NCBI GenBank assembly: GCA_016584495.1 | Contig: WAID01000003.1 | Span: forward strand, 6,776,501-6,840,500 | Direction: 5' to 3' | DNA: 64,000 nucleotides | Source of the DNA: Celoporthe dispersa | Lineage: Eukaryota; Ascomycota; Sordariomycetes; Diaporthales; Cryphonectriaceae | Shown here: piece after piece, positions 1 to 11,210 of the stretch | Layout of the letters: each line of letters starts with the position of its first letter | How positions within the stretch are numbered: position 1 is the first letter of the stretch | Notes under the pieces: generated by a model | Databases searched by the model: none | The model's input: the letters and a program-made list of their open reading frames with translations, nothing else | What the model was told of the DNA's origin: nothing | Program-made: the position numbers and the translations under genes

Positions 1-188
1 TATTTCTCGATTCATCCCCTTTCCCCGCAGCCATCTTGTGTGGCGGACCCGACTTGTATTCCCGAGATCGACAGGTCAACCCGAGGGAGAAGATGTGCAA
101 AACTAGCTCATTAATATGTAAACATCCTCCACCCTCCATCAATGTCACAAAAAAGATTTCATGGAGTTCTTCCTTCAACAAGTACATT

Positions 189-205
189 CTACTTGTTGCA
201 AGTAG
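189..205. repeat. 7-bp inverted repeat with 3-nt loop in the leader of the TcuA-like gene
   Basis: CTACTTG-TTG-CAAGTAG is a perfect 7-bp palindrome about 74 bp upstream of the start codon. Another TACTTGTTG copy follows at about 236-244. It could be a regulator-binding site or an mRNA hairpin. No function can be assigned from sequence alone. Confidence 0.5.
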
Positions 206-278
206 ATTCCACCTCTTTTCGACAAGTCAGATCTCTTACTTGTTGTGTCTTTGCCAGCATCCCTCAACAGCAACCACG

Positions 279-1883
279 ATGGCTCCTCTAGCAGCATCAC
301 CGCGCCTCCAAGAAAATTGGGACATCCTCGTCGTGGGCGGAGGCAACGCCGGCTTCAGCGCCGCCACCTCCGCCGCCGAGACCCTCCTCGCCCAGCAGCC
401 CAACACCAACCCCCGCGTTCTCCTGCTCGACAAGTGTCCAGAGTCCTGGGCCGGAGGGAACAGCTACTTCACGGCCGGCGCCATGCGCTGTGTGCACGCA
501 GGCCTGTCCGACGTGCTCCCGCTGGTCAACAACGTCGACGTCGAGCTGGCCACGCGCATCGACCTGGACCCGTATACACCCGACGACTTCCTAGGCGACC
601 TGCACCGCGTGACGGATGGGCGGTACGACCGCGCTCTAGGGCGCAGGCTGGTGGACGACAGCCGCGACACGGTGGGCTGGCTCGCGGCGCATGGCGTGCG
701 CTTCCAGCTGAGCTTCAACCGCCAGGCGTACCAGATGGGCGACAGGTTCAAGTTCTGGGGCGGCATGTGTCTCAAGACGGAGGACGGCGGAAAGGGTCTG
801 ATGGAGGACCACAGGAGGGCCGCTGCCCAGGTGGGCGTCACTGTGGTGTACGAGACGGCTGCCAAGAGGATCGTCACGGATCCCGCGACGGGAAAGTTGG
901 AGGCGCTGGAGGTGGTTAGCTCCGACGGCACGACGACGTCCATCAGGGCCAGGGCTGTGATTCTCGCTGCTGGCGGGTTCGAGTCGAACCCGCGCATGAG
1001 AGCGCAGTATCTGGGCCACGGCTGGGATCTGGGCCACGTCCGAGGCACGCCTCACAACACAGGCGAGGTCCTCGAGATGGCGATCCGCGACCTGGGCGCC
1101 AGACAGGCCGGCCACTGGAGCGGGTGCCACAGCGTCGCCTGGGACGCCGACAGTCCAGCCCACACGGGCAGCCGCGAGACCTCCAACGAGTTCACCAAGA
1201 GCGGGTATCCCCTGGGCATCACGCTCAACAGGGCCGGCGAGAGGTTCTTTGACGAGGGGAGCGACATTCGTAATTATACCTATGCCAAGTTCGGCAAGGC
1301 GATCCTGGGCCAACCCGGCGGTGTTGCCTTCCAGGTCTGGGACGGGCAGGGGATCCCGTGGCTGCGGAGCGAGGAGTACCGGGACGAGGTGGTGCGCAAG
1401 GTTCACGGCGATACCATCGAGGAGCTCGCGGCGAAGCTGGAGGCGGGCGAGGGCCTGGAGAGCGCGCAGAGGTTTGTCGACACGGTGAGGGAGTACAACG
1501 AGGCCGTATTGAGCCACAGACAGGAGAACCAGGGTCTGAAGTGGGATCCCTCGGTGAAAGATGGGCTGTCCACGCAGTCCTCTGCCAGGTCACTGCGGAT
1601 ACCCAAGTCGAACTGGGCGCTGCCCCTGACACAGGGCCCCTTTATGGCCATCAAGGTCTGTTGTGGCGTGACGTTCACCTTTGGCGGCCTGGCAGTTGAT
1701 CCTGAGACATCAGCTGTGATATCAAACGCGACGGGGGACGCCATACCGGGTGTGTTCTGCTGCGGCGAGATGCTGGGAGGGCTATTTTATGAGAATTATC
1801 CTGGCGGCAGTGGCCTGACCTCTGGTGCTACCTTCGGCAGGAGAGCTGGGGCTCAAGCTGCTGCCCTGGTCAGGTCAGGATGA
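279..1883 (+). CDS. FAD-dependent oxidoreductase, TcuA-like (fumarate reductase/tricarballylate dehydrogenase family)
   Basis: Single-exon gene of 534 aa. The ATG at 279 is preferred although the frame is open further 5', because the dinucleotide-binding motif GGGNAG then lies at residues 20-25 as usual and the upstream residues look like leader sequence. An acidic residue ending the second strand (D51, in LLLDKCPES) fits FAD ribose binding. The C-terminal GEMLGGLFYENYPGGSGL segment is the FAD-clamping signature of the succinate dehydrogenase/fumarate reductase flavoprotein superfamily. It most resembles TcuA, which oxidises tricarballylate to cis-aconitate. No signal peptide or membrane segment is visible. 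Substrate is inferred only: other members reduce fumarate or oxidise 3-ketosteroids. The family call is firm and the substrate uncertain. Confidence 0.88.
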   Translation: MAPLAASPRLQENWDILVVGGGNAGFSAATSAAETLLAQQPNTNPRVLLLDKCPESWAGGNSYFTAGAMRCVHAGLSDVLPLVNNVDVELATRIDLDPYTPDDFLGDLHRVTDGRYDRALGRRLVDDSRDTVGWLAAHGVRFQLSFNRQAYQMGDRFKFWGGMCLKTEDGGKGLMEDHRRAAAQVGVTVVYETAAKRIVTDPATGKLEALEVVSSDGTTTSIRARAVILAAGGFESNPRMRAQYLGHGWDLGHVRGTPHNTGEVLEMAIRDLGARQAGHWSGCHSVAWDADSPAHTGSRETSNEFTKSGYPLGITLNRAGERFFDEGSDIRNYTYAKFGKAILGQPGGVAFQVWDGQGIPWLRSEEYRDEVVRKVHGDTIEELAAKLEAGEGLESAQRFVDTVREYNEAVLSHRQENQGLKWDPSVKDGLSTQSSARSLRIPKSNWALPLTQGPFMAIKVCCGVTFTFGGLAVDPETSAVISNATGDAIPGVFCCGEMLGGLFYENYPGGSGLTSGATFGRRAGAQAAALVRSG

Positions 1884-2430
1884 TCGCTAAACGTGTCACT
1901 GGATGAATACTCAAGTACTCTAGATAGACCAGTAGATCCCGGAGAAGAAGAAGAAAAATGCAGACAGTTCATGAATTGTACATTGATCAAGTCTTTGATA
2001 AGTTTATCTTTTCTTGGGTGTTTCGATTCATGTGCTGACTTATACAACATGTTGTGTACTAATTAATGATACTCACGCGGCAACAATCAGATGCCTGCCT
2101 CCCCAAGGGTCTCACGCAAGACATTACATAACTCACACATGCAGATTGGAATGTTACATTGTACAGTATCACAAGAATGGACATGTAAACCGCCTCGAGC
2201 CGATGAGTTCGTATTATGTAAGACACCGGAGCCGCAGGATACCACATAATTTCGTTTTAGCTGAGTCCAACCTTGATGACTACTACAAACCTGCAGCTCT
2301 CTCCCTGATCGACTTTTTCTTCTGCCTATGAAATTAACCCACGACCCCGCTGCTACGAGGACTTTTTCTGCGAGAGCCCTCTCCGTCTTCCTCTACACGT
2401 TCCTATTCCTAACCTCGAAAACGAAGCGCC
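1884..2430. other. Intergenic, no gene seen
   Basis: Mixed-composition spacer between two same-strand genes. The open frames here are short and lack family features. The right end is pyrimidine-rich, as expected of the promoter and leader of the F-box gene. Confidence 0.6.
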
Positions 2431-4251
2431 ATGTCCACTGTAAGATCATTCCTCCGCGGAAACACATACTTCACCTAATCTCTCTCTATCTCTCTCACGC
2501 ACAGAATCTCCTAAGCTCCATAAAGAATAAGAGGTTTTTTGTGTTTTTTTTTTTTTCCCATCTTGTGTAACTAACCTCAAACATAGGGCAAACGGGTGTG
2601 CACAGCAGCACCAAGTATGCAGACGACCCCAGGAATGGCTGCCGGCGGCGGTTTCTACCTCCCACCCGAGATCACAGAACAGATCTGCGACTATCTGAAG
2701 GTCGACCAGACATGGCATGACGAGCCCGTCAGCCGCTCCACGCGGTCCAACTGCCGCGCCCTCCGCGACCTGTGCCTGACGTGCACCTGGTTCCGCTCCA
2801 CCGCCACCCCGTACCTTTACGAGTATATCATCTTCAGACAGCCCCTGAACAAGTCCCGGAGGGGCGAGGACCTCCTACTATTCCTGCGAACCATGCTCGA
2901 AGCGCCCTACCTACGCCCTCTCGTCAAGAAGATAGCCTGCCTGATCAACCTGCGCTCCTTTCGCCCCGTGCACTACCCTGAGACCCGCCACATCGTCGAC
3001 ATCCTCCAGTACTATGGCTTCCGGGCTGTCATGCAGTGTCCAGAGGCTACCCCAGAGACGCACCGCCTCCTCGCCATCGCCGGGCTCGGCTGTCCTCGCG
3101 ACCGCGTGAGCAGCTGCGTCCTTACAAGACCCAGGACAGATTCCGACTGGAACGCCCCGAGGCTGAGAACAGGTGCCGTCCCTGTCGTGCACCTGACAGA
3201 GAGGCTGCTCCCGGTCGTCATGTGCCTCGTCCCGGAACTGTCCTCCATCACCTTCCGGGCGCCGGTGGAAGAGGACAAGACGCCGCTGTACCGCCGCATG
3301 AACAGCATCATCGACCAGGTCCTGGACGACCAGCTTCTCGCCCGCTCGACCCTCCAGAACATCACCTGCGCACAGATCATCTACACGGACCTTTACTCGC
3401 CCCAGTGTTATCTCAAGGCCTCCTACGCGGCCTGGCACGTCGACCTCGAGCTGCTCGCCATAGCCTGTCCCAGCCTCCTCCGCCTGCATAACCTAACAAG
3501 GATCGGGGTGTGGGACGGCCACGAGGGCGCCGCACGTTTCGTCCAACCGACGGCCATCGAGGTCACCCCGGATACCATCGACCTCGCCGTCCGCGCCCCG
3601 CTCGACTCCAACATCCTCCGCCAGGTGTGCAGGATGTCCTGGCTTACAACTCTCAAGATCCAGGGCTTTCAGGGGATGCAGAGGGAGTTCGACTGTGCCG
3701 AGATCAGCAGGATCCTGGTCGGGTCCATGCCGAATCTGGAGCGTCTCGACTTTCGCACCATGCAGGAGTGGCCCAACACCCTCGTCCGGGGCCGGCTGGA
3801 GGGCTTGGAGAGGCTGACCAGGCTCAAGGCCGTCGAGACGGAGGCCCAGCTGCTCGTCGGCGACACGCAGGAGCTGCCTCAGGGGTACGAGATCCAGGAC
3901 ATCTTTCCTCAGAGCCTGGCGTATATTAAGATCTTTGACTGCTGGGAGACGGGTTACATGAACTTCGGCTTCCTCTGTCACGACCTGCACGTCCTTTCCA
4001 TGCGCTGCAAACCTCGCCTCGAGAACCTGCGCAGGGTCACATATATCCCGGACAGGCTGCCGCGGCACTATGAGAAGGAGGCAGGTAGGGCCATCGATCT
4101 AGTCGCAGAAGCGTTCTTCGGCGTTAATGTCACGTTTGTGCTGCGGAGACGGGGGTACAGGTTGTTCAAGGATCGGCTTCACTGGTCAGCAAACCACTCG
4201 CGGCACAATAAGGTTCTCAGGGAGTCTTCGCCTTCTCCTTTGTATGAGTGA
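2431..4251 (+). CDS. F-box protein with leucine-rich C-terminal region
   Basis: The main exon encodes an N-terminal F-box (FYLPPEITEQICDYLK) followed by about 500 aa with LRR-like leucine spacing, the layout of fungal F-box proteins that present substrates to SCF ubiquitin ligases. The proposed model is join(2431..2439, 2587..4251), 557 aa. A 9-nt first exon (ATG TCC ACT) is followed by a GTAAGA donor, a CTAAC branch site and a CATAG acceptor, and splicing keeps the frame. If that intron is wrong, translation starts at ATG 2617 with the F-box intact. The substrate cannot be predicted. No signal peptide is seen. The family call is good and the first exon moderately supported. Confidence 0.8.
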
Positions 4252-5136
4252 TGTTAATGATTCCAAGCCATGATTGGTCTGTTGAAGGTCAAATCAAGAG
4301 AAAAAGGGTAGCTCTGGCTTTGGGTAGGGGGGAGGGGAGGGTGTGGGCCTCTGGGAGGTTACCGCTTTTGGAGGGAAAGATCTAGCAGGATGGGTTGTCA
4401 TTTATTAGCCTAGACGGTCTGTTTCTTGCTGACTGGATTGTGAGGTTGGACTGGTTCCAGCATGATCGACTTGTTAATAAATAGCGAAGCACCGGGCAAT
4501 ACCAACCACCCAAAACAAATTTGTAATTGCGGACATGGTCAAATGAACACTGATCTTACTTAAGACACAAGAGACTGTCTGGATTCAGGAATCCTGTGTA
4601 CACCTCATCTTACTGCACAAGATGTCAGATCTGAGTTTGTTGGTGATGCCCATCTTTGTCGAATTTTTAGCTCTTGTGGTGCAGAAATAGGTGCTGCGGG
4701 GTTTCGCACTCAGGAGAGCTGAGGTAGCAACCACATGTTGCCACCTATGATGCGTTATATAGTTTTCCAGTATCATGTTAGTACCTTGGTCTAAAATTAT
4801 CTTTTTAATAATATCAAAAGGAGTGTTGGACCTTCTATGCGGTGTCATGAATAAGACATGTTCTAGTGAGTAAGAGATGATGTGTCGAGAACAATATCAG
4901 ACAAACAATGGGATCTAGCTAAAGACCCGAGCACGCCACAGAAGTCCGAGACATATTTACCACTAGAAAAGTCTTTGTTGGAAGCTGCAGTTCAGCCGTA
5001 TCATAATCATCGAAATTCCAATCATAACTTTCTTTTCTTCCCCTACAACTTCACTGCCTGGGATACCCGAGTTTCCCTTCCGGTCGACATCCCTTGATGG
5101 TATTGGTGTAGCATACCTCGAAACATATGCATAAGG
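4252..5136. other. Intergenic, no gene seen
   Basis: About 0.9 kb with a purine-rich patch near 4325-4380 and AT-rich sequence after 4480. Small open frames on both strands show no family motif or splice structure. Confidence 0.6.
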
Positions 5137-6630
5137 ATGTTCAAACTACTACCCCATTATTTAGTTCTTCATGGGCATCTAGGGGCATCTAAAAAGTTTA
5201 GTGAAGCGAAAGATGTTCGTTTCGGCCATCAAAAGGCGCTGGTTGGATCAGCATCTGACGACATACCTGAGGCAACAACGTCTTCGAAGAGCATCCATAT
5301 CACACGGAGCACCCAGACCCTCCCTCGTCATGAGGCCCTCAAGGACTTTATAACAGGCAGGCAAGCCGAAGAAAAGGTGCCTCGAGGCCCTGCCGTCGTA
5401 AATCTAGTCGGCACATCCTACATCGCACACGTCACAGTGGGCACACAGACCGTCCCCCTCCTCGTCGACACTGGATCCTCCGATCTCTGGGTGGCACCCA
5501 CCAGCTTTCAGTGCCTCGATGAGAGCGGAAAACAAATGGATCAAGGCGCCTGTGGCTTTTCCACGTTCTATGAGGGGACTTTTTTCCGGCGGCGTCGTGC
5601 CGGATGAGTATTTTTCCGTTGTTTACGGGAACGGGCAATACCTCTATGGCCCGTACGGGCTCGATTCGGTCTCCTTGGGCGGTGTTACGGTGTCTGACCA
5701 GCAGATTGCATTGCCTTCGGAAGGCTACTTTCAAGTCTCAACAGGCGACTTTGCTGGCCTTCTTGGGCTGGCGTATCCAGCCATGGTTCCGGCGCGAAAG
5801 GGTCAGGTTCCGAAGACTGCGCTGAACAACAGTGACGAGTTTTCTGCGCATGACACGTGGTTCTTCAATGCTGTCAAGCAAAATTTAACGCAGCCAATGT
5901 TCAGCATGGCTCTGGACATTAATGGCGGTGGCTTTCTAGGTATTGGTGAAGTTGTGAATGTCCCGGTTGTAGGGGATTTTACACCGGCTCCAATACTGAT
6001 GGTAATCCCTTGTTCTAACTGCGGTACCTTGGAAATGAAAAGGGTCCTGACAGTCTCCAGATGAATCTTGTCAACGAAACCCGAGCAGCAGCAAACTTCA
6101 CCTATTACACAATCATAGCAGATGACTACACCATCGACGGCAAGCCTTTCTCCGAGCTCTCGGCAGAGGATGATGACGTCCCAGCCAGTCAAGCTTTCCC
6201 AGTGGTCGTGGATAGTGGCTGGTCAGCAAACGTCCTGCCCCCGTCCCTTGTGACGCGTTTCTATGCCGCATTTGCAGATCCGCCCCAGCCCGTCGAAATT
6301 GGCGGCGATACCATGTTCACAGCACCTTGTGGAGCTACTGTGCCCGCTTTTGGCGTGCAGATCGGTACAGAAATCTTCGAGATGGCACCGGAGACTATCC
6401 TCATCTCAAGGCTGAACACTACTGTCAATAACACGGTAGTGTGCGGGCTGGGTATACAGCCTGGTGTGGAATTTGCTGGAGTGCTGGGTGATACGTTCTT
6501 GAGCAATGTGGTTGCCGTGTTCGACGTGGGTGCTTCGGAGATGTGGTTTGGCCAACGTGTCACGGGAGTTTCGGTGCATGGGGATGAGTTCCCTGGTCAA
6601 GACAGCCTTGGGAGAAAGGACGAGCTGTGA
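5137..6630 (+). CDS. Pepsin-like aspartic protease (peptidase A1), broken by a frameshift
   Basis: Exons are 5137..6001 and 6061..6630, joined by a 59-bp GT-AG intron in phase 0. The first active-site motif is VDTGSSDLW (D111). The flap YGNGQYLYG and a second motif, VVVDSGWSA, are recognisable, the latter with Trp where the family usually has Thr/Ser. The reading frame is lost at a run of six T (5580-5585). Counting one T fewer keeps both parts in one frame and gives an exact codon count (477 aa). Pepsin-like enzymes of this type are usually secreted acid endopeptidases, but the predicted N-terminus is only weakly signal-like, so the start is uncertain. Either a sequencing error or a young pseudogene would explain the lesion. 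Confidence 0.8.
6002..6060 (+). other. Intron of the aspartic protease gene
   Basis: GTAATC donor and CTCCAG acceptor, 59 bp. Removal joins two in-phase exons across the region preceding the second catalytic aspartate. Confidence 0.8.
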
Positions 6631-6920
6631 CGAAGGAATGTCATACATGAGCTGCTGGTGAGCAGGAGAGAAAGTCATAATGAAGGGAACTGCAATTGTC
6701 AGCCACGATTATCGTCACTTTTGTAGAGCAATAAAGTCATATTTCGACACGGGACATGGAAGCCTGGCATCCAGTATGTAGCTGTCCTATTCGAAATTTT
6801 ACCGCAATAGACCATAGGAGTAATTATCATCACTCGTTGATGACGGAATCCTATCAGGTTCCAACAATATTAGAACAGACCAGTCAACCTGTTGGAGACG
6901 GGCATAGGGCTCGTCTAATT

Positions 6921-8372
6921 TTACGAGCTCAGCAGGACCCCAACGTCAAGATCAATGCCCCAGCTATCCTGAACACTCCAATCATACCCATCAGAAGATC
7001 CAGGAGACCAAGTACAGTCATCACTATCATACTGCTCCGCAAATAACCCGCAGTACGTCCCCCACGCCATGCCATCTCGCACAACCAGCGCCGCATTCAG
7101 GAATGTTGCCGTAACATTCACGTCGGCAGCAAGGTTGACCTCGCTCTGGGCCACAGCCAGGTCAATACAGGCGTCTACATCAAAAGCCCCAGAGAAGAAG
7201 CCCTCCTTGATGAGCGTGTCCGGGTGCACGTGCGTCTTGCCCCAGCAGCTGTGTGGCTGGCTGCTTCCAGACGGAAGACACGGCTCGGAGCCGCCGCTGG
7301 TGGTCTCGGTGCTGTCGGTCGTGGTATTCTTCACCATGTAGCCGTTAGAGGCTGTGATGACCACCTCGAAGTCGTCGCGATACTGTCCGGCGTTGGTCGC
7401 TGCAGTGGCGTATACACCACCTGCAAAGATACTGCACTTGAAGTTGTACGTCGACACGGGGCTGGAGCAGGAGCACTGATCTGGGTTCCAGCCGGGGTCG
7501 CGCTCAATGTAGATGTTGAAGCCCGTGCAGAGGTCCGTCTCGTCACAAAAGGCGGCACATGTCGCTGTGTCGTAGCTGGTTAGGGTCTCGTAGCCGAGGT
7601 AGGTGTTGCCGACTACTGCTGCGTCAAGATCAGTGAATGTTGAGGTGTAGCCTGAGGGCGTGGCGGCGCCTGAGGCGAGGGACTGGTAGGCTTCATCTGC
7701 CAAAAAGGCGGCGACGGTATCAGCTGTTGGGCTGGGAGCAGCGCCTAGAATTACTGTTAGCTCTCTCTTTCAACTGTGAATGGTGTCAGTTGACTAGTTA
7801 TACGACGTACCAGCCAGCTGAGAAGCACATGGGTCTAACGGGTTGATGAATCCACAGTATGTGCCAACCTCAATGGCTGTCGGACAGGCAGAGGTGCTTG
7901 TGTACGAGTTGGTATTCGTCCAACTGACAGGAGTACAAGTTGTCGGAACCGAGACATAGGAAGTAGTTGCAGTGGTGGCAGGCGCCGTAGTAGTCTTCTT
8001 TACAGTGGTCGTCTTGGTCTTGCAGCTACCATAAGAGGAGGAGGTCGTCTTCCGCGTGGTCGTCGTTTTGCCCTTGCTTGTCGTGGTAGGCTGCTGACCA
8101 GCTGCAGACTGAGCGATGGTGCTGTTGGAGATGGGCGTGGCAAGCCCCGTGACCACGGACGAGACCGCGGCTGAAAGGGTACCAGCATCGACGCTGACGA
8201 CTTCAGACGCATTACCAATCACGGGAGCAGAGTTTGGTGTTGCTGCTGCTGTGGCAGTCCCGACAAGGGAATAGAAAGCAGCCGTGTCGGTCGCAGAGCT
8301 GGCTGCCACGTCTGTAGGCGTTGGAGCGCCTACCGCGAGCGCGGCCAAGGCTAGGAATACAGCACACCTCAT
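6921..8372 (-). CDS. Secreted cysteine-rich protein with a Ser/Thr-rich linker (PAN/apple-like fold possible)
   Basis: Exons are complement(7811..8372) and complement(6921..7744), with a 66-bp intron. The product is about 461 aa. A clear signal peptide (MRCAVFLALAALAVGA) is followed by a Thr/Ser/Lys-rich stretch (about residues 75-140) that is probably O-glycosylated. A cysteine-containing segment around the exon junction is followed by a domain with GYETLTSYDTATCAAFCDE and FNIYIERDP. This YD..C...C...C..FN pattern recurs in fungal extracellular proteins and resembles PAN/apple modules. No catalytic motif is seen. It converges on the aspartic protease gene, with 290 bp between the two stops. 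Function is unknown; adhesion or carbohydrate binding is only a guess. Confidence 0.78.
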
Positions 8373-8504
8373 CTTGAATGAGTGAGTGATAAGCAATCTA
8401 GATTGTAATTATGAGGTAGATTAACTGATATGTACGAGTCGTCGTCAAGCGTGGTGGAATGTATAATCAGATCTCCATACTCGACGAAGGACGACGGAGC
8501 CAGA

Positions 8505-8512
8505 TATTTATA
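8505..8512 (-). promoter_or_regulatory. TATA-like box for the secreted cysteine-rich protein
   Basis: TATAAATA read on the minus strand, about 133 bp upstream of the start codon at 8372. The spacing fits a fungal TATA element. Confidence 0.5.
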
Positions 8513-9948
8513 CACAAAAGAACAGATAGATCCATGAGAGATTTTATGCTTAAACACAATAATTTGCACAATGATTTTGTCTGCCACATCATGCCACTTC
8601 TACCACACTTCACCTATCTGAGTACCCTCGAGGTTGCACGGCGCCGGAACTGCTACGCATCCTGCTTGGCAGCATGAGTTAGTTTGTCTCCTTTTCCATT
8701 TGGGTCCTTCTACTATGCCTACTTGGACTATCATTGTCACGTCTTGTGGCTGAAATCGAACAATTTCTTCTCAGCGCTTGCTGAATGTAACATGTTCTCT
8801 TCAAACGTGCGGGAGTTCAATACTGACTATTATTCCTGCTGCAAGTCTGACATGCTCAAGGAGATGAACACGAGAAATCTTCCGACCGTGCATACAAGTC
8901 TTTCCCCTTTCGAGCTCGCCTGCCGCCCCGGAAACCCGCAGGAGGAAGGCATTGTAACGCACTGCATGCTTAATCTGGAATCCCGTGTCACGTTTCGCGG
9001 CCAATTCGCGAGTATACATCCCGACATCGCAATAGTGTGGGATTCGTTGTGCTGTCTTCAGCTGGGTCCCGGGCTGAGAAGTAATCGCATGGGACGATGG
9101 CTTCGGGCAACGCGGGAATTCTGTCCTGCATAAGTTTTCGTCGACGTTACGAACTATAGACGGAAGTCTCCGTGTCCTAGTCTCGCCAGGCTGCTGTTGT
9201 GACAGCATGAAATGTAGTAGGGTAGCATCGACAGCCATGAACGGGAGGGTCTTGAATAAGCACAGGCCAGATGGTCGAGTTGGCTAGTCTTCTTCGAGAT
9301 CTTCAGTCTAGCAGTTGTATTACGTGCATATCATTTTGTAAATAGAGCCGAGAACGTTTCCTTGATGCAAGTTGAAATCTCATTAAACTCAACCAGCCAC
9401 GTCCCAATAGCGGCTGAATGATGGACGTGGCTCACCCGATCTCGACAATGAATCTCGATAGACGATATCAACATCCTTCGTCAGCCAAGACTATTTTCCC
9501 CTGTGTTCACCACCTTCCATGTCTTGTTTAGGCTTCTCTTTCTCTTATTCTTTTTTTGGTCCCCCCCCCCCTCTCGTTTGACATTATTCAGTTGGTTTGC
9601 TGACTGCGAAGCGAAAGAGTCAAGGCTGAAGAATCGTGGCTCGAAGTAAAGGAAAATCCGGGCCGTGGATGATGATGGCTCAATACACGAGATCTACACA
9701 CTGTACATCTGGTGGCCTTGAGACTCTGCAGCTTCGTCGTCCGATAGAGCGTAGGCTTACGCCGTGAGTCAGTTATGGCTGTTGTCTGCGCCACCGTACA
9801 CAACCTGGACGCGTGCACTAACATAGTAGCCTGTAGGTCAATAGGGAAGCTTAACTCCGTCTAGTCCGGCAACGCTATTTGTAATACGTCATTTGTCAGC
9901 TCTGTGGAGGAACTCGCACATTTATTCGGAGTTGAGATATCTTCACCT
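8513..9948. other. Intergenic, no gene seen
   Basis: Spacer between two divergently oriented genes. It holds a poly(T)/poly(C) patch at about 9540-9575 and several short open frames without signal peptide, motif or splice support. Confidence 0.55.
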
Positions 9949-9955
9949 ATATATC
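9949..9955 (+). promoter_or_regulatory. TATA-like box upstream of the SDR gene
   Basis: TATATAT about 100 bp before the ATG at 10056, in an otherwise mixed-composition region. Confidence 0.45.
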
Positions 9956-10055
9956 AGATAAAGGGAAGCTCCTACATCTCAACATCGCCTTACCAGATTC
10001 CGTGATCCGTTGAAAGTTACCCTGACGAATCAAAACCTTGCTTGCTTCCGTCAAC

Positions 10056-11210
10056 ATGGCTAGCGTTATGGCGAAGACAGTCGTGGCTACCGGTGCCTCC
10101 TCCGGCCTGGCAAGTCTCCCTCACCGTCGACCCATCCTACGAGAACCTTGCTGACAATAACATCTCAGGGTTTTGAGCTAGTCAAGCAGCTGCTTGCTCA
10201 GGCCAACCCCTACAGGTTCATTCTAGGAGCGAGAGACACCGAAGGGACCAAGAAAGCCTACGATGAGTTGAAGTTCGACAGTGCGAAGCACAGTCTCACT
10301 GTGCTGCCACTGGAGCTGTCTAACTTGGAAAACGTCAAGTCGTTTGCCCAAAAGGCGCTCGAGAAGCTAGGAAAAGACAAGCTTGACTATCTCCTGCTGA
10401 ACGCCGCCATCAACAAGCCTGCTGATGCACCTGGCCCCCATGGTTCCAAGTGGTGCGAGGCATATGTTGTCAACCACCTGTGTTAGTCTTTGACGACCTA
10501 AGAGAACTTCATGTGGACTCTTTCTGACCGGAAATATCAGCTCAACATTATCTGACGCATCTCCTGCGAGAAAAGCTCGTCGAATCCAAATCTCGTGTGG
10601 TCGTTGTATCCTCAGGCGCTATACGCCGCGTATCAGACACTTGTGAGTTACATATCCTCATTAAAGGGTGAAATGCGTACTGATTCATGACATGCAGCCG
10701 TACTGGACGAGCACCTACTTGCCAATTCAGGGGAAGATGGTATGAATATCTACTCCGAAACTAAGTTTGTACAGCTGCTCGGAGCACACTGGTGGCGCCG
10801 TCAGCTTCAAGGCCAGTGTGACGTCGTTGCCGTGTCCCCTGGGCTCATTCCCGGCACTGGTCTCGGGCGTCACAGCAACATGAACATGACGATGGCAATG
10901 CCTGATGCAAAGCCTATCCCTACAGGTGAGTGTTGGGATTGCTGCCTTCCTTGCATGGCTACTTGCCTGTCCACACGCTTTCCTACTTACTGTGAACATC
11001 TATTAACGGTCCCCAGGCGCTGAGAGCATCATTCGGGCGTTCACGCGGAGCGACTTCCCGTCGGATCCGGACCAGATCTTCCTTACTTCTTGGGGCGAAT
11101 GGTGGTCCAAGGATGTCATTGAGAAGTCACTCGATAAGCAACTGCAGGACAAGTGGTCCCCCAGCAGAGAGCAGATCGAGACCGAAGAGGGCATATTTCA
11201 TCTTGGTTAG
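10056..11210 (+). CDS. Short-chain dehydrogenase/reductase, five exons
   Basis: Exons 10056..10109, 10169..10481, 10541..10642, 10698..10925 and 11017..11210 give 296 aa with consistent phases. The NADP(H)-binding motif TGASSGLG is interrupted by the first intron. LLLNAAI stands in for the usual NNAG strand, VVVSSGA carries the catalytic Ser, and YSETK provides the Tyr-x3-Lys pair. The layout resembles fungal SDRs annotated as protochlorophyllide-reductase-like or WWOX-like. The first intron starts with GCAAGT, so it is a GC-AG intron; no GT donor restores the glycine motif. Substrate is unknown. Neighbouring genes do not form an obvious pathway with it. Confidence 0.85.
10110..10168 (+). other. 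Non-canonical GC-AG intron within the SDR cofactor motif
   Basis: The donor is GCAAGT, a CTGAC branch-like site follows, and the acceptor is CTCAG. Removal of 59 bp joins TGASSGL to GFELV exactly at the conserved Rossmann glycine. Confidence 0.8.

Noticed and set aside
8684..9133. 149-codon plus-strand frame
   Set aside because: No domain, signal peptide or splice logic; biased composition typical of chance frames.
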